This document shows positions 44,414 to 52,425 of a stretch of DNA of 52,425 nucleotides, in pieces (the stretch's first letter is position 1; every line of letters starts with the position of its first letter). Where the stretch lies: contig QPMI01000547.1 in NCBI GenBank assembly GCA_004431415.1, positions 1-52,425 of the forward strand, given 5' to 3'. Made by a program: the position numbers and the translations under genes. Under the pieces are notes generated by a model. It was not told the DNA's origin and made no database searches. It saw only the letters and a list, made by a program, of their open reading frames with translations. This DNA comes from Cyanophora paradoxa (taxonomy: Eukaryota > Glaucocystophyceae > Cyanophorales > Cyanophoraceae).

Positions 44414-46761
44414 ATGCCCGCGGCAGCCCTCGGGGCGCTCCTCCTCCTGCTCGGCCTCGCCGCGCGCATGTCCGGCACGTCGCCCTCGCCGACTCCTTCA
44501 CTGTCACGTGCGCAAGCGCCTGCCGCCTGCGCGGTCACATATACGCGAAAGGCTACATGCACACGCGGCGCGTATAACCGGTTGAAGCGGATGCGTCGAG
44601 TTCGTCGAGAGAGTCAGAATGCATATGCAAATGGCTTAGATCCAGGTCTGATTCCTTGATGCGCAGCCTCTACAGGCACGAAGGTAATGCGAGCAACTGC
44701 GACGCGGCCAAGGCGGTCACTCCGCCGACGCATCTTCGCTTGGGCTCTCCACGGGGTGAGCTCCATGGCCAGCGTCTCAAAAATTCACTTGCCCTCATTG
44801 CGGATATCCGATGATCGAATTCGAGCGCAGCCCTATACCGTCGACGTTACGGCACTCTCGTGCTACAAGCTCACAGACTCGGCTCACGCGAAGTCAATCC
44901 TGGTGCGTTTCGGAGCCTTCAGATTCGAATTCGGCTTGATTATATATATGCGAGCTCTCCATGCAATGATAATTTATGCACTCAAGCTTCAAATCCACAA
45001 AACAGATCAAAGACGCCAGCGGGCCAAAGTGAACCAGAAGACTTATGACACCGTCACGAAACTTTTCTTCGGTGAATACGGGAGGATTCAGGGGTCGGCG
45101 CGAAGGCGATCAAGGCGCGCTTCTGCTATTCTTCTGTGCCCGGCACGTGTTTACGCCACTGAGCCACACATTGCTTTGCATTATTGTTGCAGGGCTTTTG
45201 CTATGGAGACCAGCTGTTCGCCGTCGATATTACGCGACTTCGGAGAAGGGAAAGAGTGCTCGTCTGTCAGCTCGGTGCTCACCGTAGGGTTCTTTCAGGC
45301 GACGAAGACCCGCTCTTAAGGTGCGGAGACTGCAGTTATAACTTTTGATAAAGAGAGCCGTAGCTGCCCTCTGCTCAGATACGGGGGCTCCTCCCATTGT
45401 GAGCGCCTGAACAAGGCCGACTGTACGGTGGACAGGCGCTGAGTTACAACTGGCGTGCACAACCGCCACTCTGAAGACGTCCCCGGGCTTCCGGATCCGT
45501 CGAGTACACGTGCGAATAATTTAAATGATTCGCAGTTGGTATACGTAGGTCTGAAGCTTTTTATCTGCTTCTGTACATGTGCAGAGTGACTCGAAGAAAG
45601 AGCGGGGAGACCGGGAGCGGTTGTTCCGACACTTCAATTGTCATGCCGCCTGAAGACGCAAGCAAGTTTGGCGTCCCTCTCTCTGTGCGCCCCATGTACA
45701 GCTTTAGGAAACTTGCACTAACGCAAACATTGTTTTTAGCCGTGGTATCTTCCGTTTACCTCGGACACTTGTGTCAAGCAGCCGCGGACCTCGGCAAAAG
45801 CGGTACGCGCATTTTTTTCGTGATCAAAATTAAATCACTTCAACGTCATCTGTAAACTTGCAATTGCGCTCGCCCAGGTCCGGGACTCGACTGGCGCCGT
45901 GCACGATCTGACAACTGTCCTCTTCCCTACCATAAGGCCCGAGTCGGAGGTCCCGGATTCTTATCAAAAGGTGCAATGCGGCGCCGGCGCATTATTAATG
46001 TCCTGTGTCGCTCTAGATCTAGATCTAGATTTGTTTAATTTCGAATTCCTTGTTCGCGCAGAGTTTCTGCGCCGGCGATGCCTACATCACTATGACTTTC
46101 ACAGACGCGGCCTGCACTGATATTTCACGTGGACCTGCTCCGTATGGTAGAGCCGCACCCTGGCCGATGGCTGGCATGTGAGTCGAATCGTCGCAATCGC
46201 AACGTTTCATCGATATACCGTATGTATAATTCGATTTTGTGCTTAGGTCGGGCGGCCCGGGCGACTGTCGTCCCCTAGGGTTCAGGGCCAAAGAATTCAC
46301 GGATGCAACCGACGGGAAGAGCGTGGCGCTGCACGGCAAGGCCGTCTGCAAGATCGTGGGCGCCGGCCCCGGGTCCGCGGCCGGGCCCTCGGGCTCCTCG
46401 AACTCGACCGAGAGCTCCTCGAGCTCCGGCCTCTCCGACTCCGCCAAGCTCGGCATCGGCCTGGGCGTCGGCCTGGGCGGGTGCGCCCTGGGCCCGCCCT
46501 CTAATATACATGAACGCGCTTGCACGAAATATGAAGATCTAAATTTCATCTCGAGCCTGTCGCGCATCCTTTAATTTGGCGGGACGCAGGGGCGCTCTCC
46601 TCATCCTCGCCGGCGTCGGGGCCTACTGCCTGGCCAAAGAAGCGCGAGCCGCGCCTCAGCTCCAAGCCAACGGCGGCTCCGCCGTCCCCCGCCCACTTCC
46701 CCCACCCTGTAGGCCTAGCTTCAGATCCCGCCGCGGCAAGCTTAAGGTACCGGTGCTATAG
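44414..46761 (+). CDS. Type I membrane protein with two related ectodomain modules, right copy
   Basis: Collinear with 36503-38900. This copy keeps the frame in two places where the left one loses it: the module-2 segment VRDSTGAVHDLTTVLF (three Gs near 45884) and the Ser-rich stalk (GPSGSSNSTESSSSSG, four Cs near 46370), which reads on into SDSAKLGIGLGVG. In turn it has one-base losses elsewhere, for example near 44476, 45143 and 45230. The tail after the membrane segment lacks two As of the AAAAAGAAG run (near 46636), which changes LAKKKRE to LAKEARA and gives a different end; the basic version in the left copy is the more usual stop-transfer sequence. Confidence 0.7.
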
Positions 46762-47183
46762 CCGTATACGTGCAGTATACGTAGGTGCCACGCCCTGACC
46801 CTGCCAACGCTAGCTAAGGTTGGAAATTAAAAGCAGATGCTAGAGCAGCCTATCGCTATAAATATTGTTCGAATTCGATCCGATGATCAGCGAGGAGCAG
46901 CTCCTCGGCCCCATTGACTCAGTGATATCGGTCACGCATATGCATATAAACGTTGATGTGTGCAATGTTTCATCGATGGACAGATCTAGAATTGTCATCT
47001 ATGGGTTCTCACTAAGCCGCTGAGCAAGAATTACACTGTGACACGACTATACACTGAGAAGATTTAGACTCCCGAGTAAGAAAGAAAGATAAACAAGAAT
47101 AAATTACGCATACGCATCCAAATACAACAATGAACGATGCCGAGCGGTGCCACGACCAGCTGCGGATCTATTCTATAGTACAA
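46762..47183. other. Intergenic region between convergent genes, right copy
   Basis: Matches 38901-39284, including the hairpin at 46891-46907. No coding signal. Confidence 0.6.
46891..46907. repeat. Perfect 8-bp-arm hairpin, right copy
   Basis: Same CGAGGAGC/GCTCCTCG hairpin as at 38993-39009. Confidence 0.6.
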
Positions 47184-50100
47184 TTAATTAGAAGCCTCCC
47201 GCGCGGACAGACCGGCGCGGGCAGCGGCGCACGCCGCGTGCGCGTGCCACGGGCGCGCGCACGCGTGCACGCGCGGCTGGCCATGGCCTGCGTTCGGGCC
47301 GGCCCCGCGGGGCGCGAAGGGCGGGGCGGCGGGGTTGAGGGGCCGGCGCGCTGCGGCGCTGGCGGCGGCGGCGTGCTGCCGCAGGGCCGCTGCAATCGCC
47401 TCTGAAGAGAAGGGCACCTGCGGGGCGGAGTCAGGCGGGCCAGAAAGGGGTACGGCGGGATTCAGGGGGGCGCGCCTTGAGCTTCTTGGGGCGCGGGGAG
47501 CGCGGGGCGCGGGGGCCGGCGGGGCGGCGGCGGCGGCGGCGGCGTCGGCTTGGGCGGCGGCGGCCCTCGCTTCGAGCCCGAAGGCCTCGCAGAGGCCGGC
47601 GAGCGCCCCGGCCGCGAGCGCCCCGGCGCCTCCGCCGGCGTCGGGAAGACCAGCAGCGCCCTGCGAACGAAGGGCGAGGCGAGGGTGAGGGCGCACAGCT
47701 CGAGGGTCCGAGGGGGAGGCCGGGGCACTCGAGGACTCGAGGACGAAGCGGCGGATGCCGGCGGGGGCAGCTGCGCCAGCGGCGCGCCAGCGCCGCCGCC
47801 TCCACGACCGCCGCCGCCGCCGGCCCCGGCCCGGCCCGGCCCCGGCCGCGCCTCGAGAAGCACGCCGCACGCGCCCGCCTCGCCACCGCCTCCTGCCGCG
47901 CCGCGCGCCCGTCAGCTCGGCCCCGCGCTCGGCCAGCGCCCCCGCGCGCGCCGAGGAAGGAGCGCACTTCGAAGTCGCAGGGCCGGCGCGCTGCTCCCGC
48001 GCGGCGGGCGCGGCGGCGCCGGCGGCTCCGCGGCGCCTCCGCGGCGGCCTCCTCCGCCGGGCCGGGGGGCGTGCCCGGCGGCCCCGGGGCTGCTTGGCGG
48101 GGTACAGGGCGGAGAGGGGCACGCCGGCGGCGACGCAGGCCGCCTCCACGTCGCCCCGCGCCTCGGCCCCCGCCTCCAGCGCCTGGTGGGCGGGCGGGCG
48201 GCGGGTTCTCGTCAGCGCGGGGGGCGGGGCGGCTCGGTCGGGCCGGCGCGCACGCACCGCGCGTGCAAGCTCGAGGAGACGCCTGCGGCAGGCGGCGGCC
48301 TCGGCGGCCGCCGCGGGCACGCTCGAGAGCGGCGCGAGGCCGGCGACGGCCGCCGCGAGGGCCCCGCGGTCGGCCCCGGCCCGCGCCTCCCGCCCGCGGG
48401 AGAGCAGCGGCTCCAGCGCTCCCGCGAGCGCCTGCGCGAGATCCGTCTCGGCCGAGGGCGAGGCGGGGCACGGGCGCCGTGGCGCGCGCACCCGCTCCGC
48501 CTCTGCCGTGTCGAGCTCCGCGTCGGCGCCGGCGGCGCGGGCGGCGGCGAGGGCGGCCCAGAGGCTGGCGGGGCAGGCGGCGGCGCGCGCCTCGCGCAGG
48601 GCGGCCGCGAGGGCGCAGCGCGCGCGCAGCCGCGCCAGGCGGGCGGGGTCCGGGTCCGGCAGGAGCTCCCCGAAAGCCCCTCGAGCCGGGCGCCGTCCCC
48701 GGCCCGCGCCGCCGCCTCCGCCTCCGCCCACGCCCGGGCCTGGCGTGGCCCGGTCAAGCGAGCGCGGGGAGGGGGAGGGAAGGGGCCGCGGCGCACCGCT
48801 TCGGCGGCCCGCGCTCGCTCCGCGGCGGCCGCCTCGAGCTCAGCTTCTTTGGCCCCCGCCTCCCGCGCCCCGCGCAGCGCCGCCTGAAGCCAAGGGCGCG
48901 TTTGAGAGGACTCGCGAGTGGCGGGGCGGGGCAGGCGGCGCCGGACCTCGAAGCGACGGTCGGCGGCCGGGTCGAGAGGCGCCTGGCTCGCGGCCTCGCG
49001 GACGCGCGCAGCGCGGCCTGCAGAGGGGTCGGAGGTGAGGCGAGCGGGGCGGCGAGGGGGTACGGGGCGGGACCTGGAGCCGCCGGAGGGAGGCGAGGGC
49101 GGCCGGGGCGTCCCCCACCGGGCCCCCGCCTGCGCTCCCGAAGTCAGCCGCGCGCAGGGCCGCGGGCCCGGCCCGGCCCGGCGCGGGCGGGGGGCGGGCC
49201 TGGCGGGCGGCGGCGAGGGCCGGCTCGACTCGGTCCGGGTCCCCGCTCGCCAGCGCGGCCCGCAGCGCGCGCTCCGCCGAGTCCTGCCGGCGCGAGGCTC
49301 TGCGGCCGGCGCCAGCAACGGGACGGAGCCGCGCGCACCCGCCGGCGCTGCGCAAGGGCCCGCTTTCGCTCCTCCCGCTGCTGCTCGGACGCCTCGCGCG
49401 CCTGGGCCTGCCCCCTCCCCTCGGTCACGTGGGGAGCGGTGGCTGGAACGGCCGAGGGCGTACCCGGCAGGTCTCGCAGGCCCCGGGCGCCTCGGGGCAC
49501 GTGCCGGAGGGTCCCGGCAGCGGCCCGCACTCCGCGCCGGCGCCGGCCGGCTCCACGTCGACGGCCTGTCCGAGGCAAGGCGGGGCGGCACGAGTCAGCC
49601 GCTGCGTCTTACACGGGCCGCTGGGCGCCGGGCGGGCGCACGCGGGGGCCCCAGAGGCGGGCGAGGTCGTCCGCCAGCGCCGCGATCGCCACGCCGTCCC
49701 CGGCTGCCCCCTGCCGCGAGGTCAGCGAGAGGCGGAGGAGGAGGAGGAGGGGGGGAGGAGGGGGAGGGGGCGCACGGAGGCGGCGGCCGCGGAGCGGAGG
49801 CGGCGGAGGCAGAAGTCGAGGACGGGCCTCCGGACCGCGGCGCCGCAGCCGGCCTCCATCGCCAGCCGCTCGCACAGGCCCCGCACGCACCGCACCGCCT
49901 GCCCGGCCGTCAGGAGGCGCGCACGAGGCTGGACGGGTGCAGAGCGGGGCGCGCGTCGCGGGTTTTGCCGTTGAGGGCGTCTCGAGGCAGAGGCGGGGCG
50001 CGTTCGCGAGGGCCAGCTCCGGGAGCGTGCGAGCCGCCCCGTCCATCTGCGGACCCGGGCGGATCGAATCAGGAAAGGTTCAAGGCCTAGGCCCCGGGGG

Positions 50101-52194
50101 GCGCCCGGCGCACGGAGTGGAGCGGGGAGACGGGCCCGGCCTCCGCGCAGAGGCTGCGCGGAGTTCGCGCCCCGCTCAGCGAAGACTGCGGAGGGAGGAA
50201 GCGAGGAGGGGCGCAGGCGCACGAGGCGCCGGCGGCGAGGAGCGCGTCGACGACCTCGAAGCAGGAGCCCCAGCACGCCGCCTGCGCACGCCGCCGGGGC
50301 CCCCAAGTCAGAGGGGCAGGGCCGGTCGGATCTAGAGGTCAGAGAAGCGGGTGCCTGCTGGAGCGGGGTGCAGCCGTAGCCGTTGCGGCGCTCGAGGTCG
50401 GGGCGGCGGGCGAGGAGGGCGGCGAGCGGGCGGGCGTCGCCGTAGGCGTCGCAGAGGCGGCACGCGAGGTCCAGCGCCGAGAGGCCCCCGTCCCTGCCCC
50501 CGCGGAGTCGGATTTCAGAGCCTTGAGAGCGAGCGGCGGCGGCGCGGGGGCCGCAGTAGGCCCCCGTCCCTGCCCCGGCGGGGTTACTAGCTGAAGCAGC
50601 GACATGTTACTAAGAGCCTTCGGCTTGACCATTTAGAGCCTTAAGAACGAGCGGCGGTAAGGACGAGGGTTGGGAGCCTTGAGAGCGAGCGGGGGCGGCG
50701 CGGGGGCCGGGCGCACGGGTCGGCGAGGACGGGGTCGATGCCGGCGTCCAGCGCCGCCTCGACCGCCTCCAGCGCCCGCCGCGAGGCCGGCCCCCGCGCG
50801 TGCTCCGGGATGAGCTGGCGGTGCGCGTTCGTTCGCCGAGGGTTCGAGGGGAGGGGTACGCGGCGCACGTGGACGGAGGCCTCGAAGACGCCGAGGAGCT
50901 GGGAGAGGGGCGGGACACGGCGCCCGCAGCCGCAGGCGAGGCCGCAGGTGCAGACGGGGCCGCTCCAGTCGGCGGGGCCGGCGGCGTACGACGAGGCGTA
51001 GGCGGCCAGGGTCGCCCGCACGAGCGCCGGCGAGCCCGAGGCGATGGCCCCCGCCAGCGGGCCCCCGCTCAGCGGCGACCTGCGCGGCGGGCGCGTAAGG
51101 GGAGCAAAGAGATAGGGGGTACACGGGGGGCGCGCCCGCCGGCGAAGCCGTTGCAGACGGAGAGGCACGTGGTGAGGACGCGGGCGCGGTACAGAGATGG
51201 ACAGGGGCCGCCCCGCGCCGCCCAGGAGGACGGAGACCAGCCGGGCCCGCCGCTCCTCCGACTCGGCCAGCGCGGCCCTGCGGGAGAGGCGGCGCAGGTC
51301 AGGAGGGCGGCGCTGCGGGCGCGGGCTCCGGGGGCCGCGCGATTGCACCAGAAGCTGCGGGGGTGGTCGCGGGCGGCGCCCCAGAAGCCGCGCTCGGTGC
51401 AGTAGGTCGCGGCGACGGGCCCGTGCGCCGAGTAGAAGTACGCGAGCTCGACGGGCTCATCCGCACGCGCCGCCCGCAGCAGGGGCCCACGTCGGGGTCG
51501 ACGGGCGGCCCCGGGCGCGCGGGGTCGGCCCCCGCGGCGAGGAGCAGGGCGACGATGCGGAGGAGCCGGGGCAGGTCCCGGTCCAGCGAGGCGGCGTCAA
51601 GGCCGCAGTACGCCGGCGCGTGCTGCTTCACCAGCGACGGCGCGCCGGCCGCCGCCGCCTGCCGCGCGCGGCCGGGCGTCAGAGGTGCCGGCTCGGAGCC
51701 GCGGGCGGGCCGGGCCCGCGCGCGCGGGCACCTGCCGGCGGGCGGAGGCCTTGCGGGGGGCGCCCTCCGCGTTCGCCGCGAGGCTGGCCCAGAGGCCGCC
51801 GTACGCCTGGTCCACGAAGCGACGGACCGCGAGCCTGCGCGTGCGCAGCGAACGGCGGGCGCTGAGCGCGCGCGGCCGCCGGATCCGGCCCCATTCGAAT
51901 CCGCGCACCAGAGAGCGGCGTGCAAGTGTAGCGGTCCGCGGAGGGATCGCCGAGCGCGGGGCCGTAGAGCGAGAGCCCCGTGTACGGCTTTCACGTCGTG
52001 CACCTCGTCGGCGAGCTGCGGGCTCGTGCGGAGGAACTTCCTCGACGTACGCGTCGTCGGCCCGGAGGATGGCGGCGAGGAGCGAGGAGCGCGTCCATGT
52101 CTTCGAGCAGGCCGGCTCACACGCGCCGCCCAGGCGCTGCGGCCGCGCGGCGGCCGCATGGCAGCAGCTCGAGCACGCGGGAGGCGGGCGCCAT
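47184..52194 (-). CDS. Ankyrin-repeat and helical-repeat protein (possibly two genes)
   Basis: Very GC-rich minus-strand coding sequence with Ala/Arg/Leu bias. The 5' part (about 50.3-52.2 kb) has ankyrin-like units: RIVALLLAAGADPARPG near 51.55 kb, ALEAVEAALDAGIDPVLAD near 50.75 kb, and GLSALDLACRLCDAYGDAR...NGYGCTPLQQA near 50.4 kb. The 3' part (47.2-49.6 kb) is made of helical units such as LRAALASGDPDRVEPALAAA and LAAALREARAAACPASLWAA, with a Gln/Glu/Arg coiled-coil stretch (REASEQQREERKRALAQRR) near 49.37 kb. An exon at about 49611-49701 (AIAALADDLARLWGPR) ends in a GTGTAAG donor, and the acceptor before AVDVEP near 49567 links the two parts, so one gene is plausible. A likely start is the ATG at 52194 (MAPASRVLELLP). 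Ankyrin proteins usually serve as interaction scaffolds; no catalytic domain seen. Frames change often, partly introns and partly sequence error. Confidence 0.5.
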
Positions 52195-52425
52195 CGAGCG
52201 GTGCGAATGCGCTCGCTGGAGCGGAGGCGATGGCTGGGTATCGCACGCATGATGGGCTGCGGTCCTGCGGATCGTCGATCCTTTCCGAAGCGGCTGTACC
52301 CCCGCCAGCGCGGGTGCTTCTGCGAAGCCTGCGCAGCTGCAGCTCTAGCTAAGCTCGAGCTCGGGGCATCTTCTCGGCTAGCTTCATGCACGCCTCTGCA
52401 GCTGACTTGCCTGCCCCAGAGCCGA
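52195..52425. other. Right edge, upstream of the ankyrin gene
   Basis: Either the 5' flank of the ankyrin gene or an earlier exon of it. Open minus-strand frame continues to the window edge, but I see no ATG or splice site that decides the matter. Confidence 0.35.

Larger units (their letters stand above)
41763..49680. repeat. 8-kb direct duplication, right copy
   Basis: Second copy of 33521-41762. It is 324 bp shorter: 302 bp from having two rather than four 151-bp units, the rest mainly from scattered one- or two-base losses. Confidence 0.92.

Overview
The window looks like nuclear DNA of a GC-rich, intron-dense eukaryote. The evidence is several multi-exon genes whose short introns (about 50-140 bp, GT-AG with at least one GC-AG) join in consistent phase, a PIF/Harbinger-type DNA transposon, Ala/Arg-rich ankyrin-type coding sequence, and no bacterial-style operons or ribosome binding sites. 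A microalga (stramenopile or haptophyte) is my best guess, but this is inference only. I see no rRNA, tRNA, CRISPR or viral replication gene.

Positions 1-35060 form a head-to-tail array of two cassettes that share a spacer of about 540-590 bp. Cassette X (about 5.2 kb) carries one large minus-strand gene of unknown function, with at least 13 exons and about 1,000 residues. It begins with a proline-rich stretch encoded by a GC-rich minisatellite and has a cluster of GCGATCGC octamers and a 151-bp tandem repeat upstream of its start. Cassette Z (about 4.1 kb) is a Harbinger-like element: a plus-strand DDE transposase of 425 residues and, tail to tail 8 bp away, a minus-strand accessory gene with a Myb/SANT-like look. 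The order is X1 (1-5140), Y (5141-11156, a Z-to-X chimera), Z1 (11157-15289), X2 (15290-20459), Z2 (20460-24595), X3 (24596-29749), X4 (29750-35060). Z1+X2 and Z2+X3 make a 9.3-kb higher-order repeat.

The right part is a second, independent tandem duplication. About 8.2 kb (33521-41762) is repeated at 41763-49680. Each copy holds the 5' end of the X gene, a palindrome-rich non-coding stretch, a plus-strand gene for a secreted-then-anchored type I membrane protein with two related Cys-containing modules, and the 3' part of a minus-strand helical/ankyrin-repeat gene. Only the right-hand copy of that last gene continues into its ankyrin-rich 5' part (to about 52.2 kb). The duplication joint places an X-gene 5' fragment directly upstream of the truncated ankyrin gene on the same strand.

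Repeat copies differ mostly by one-base losses in homopolymers, and they break different reading frames in different copies. Much of the apparent pseudogenisation is therefore probably consensus error in a hard-to-assemble repeat, and gene integrity should be judged across copies.
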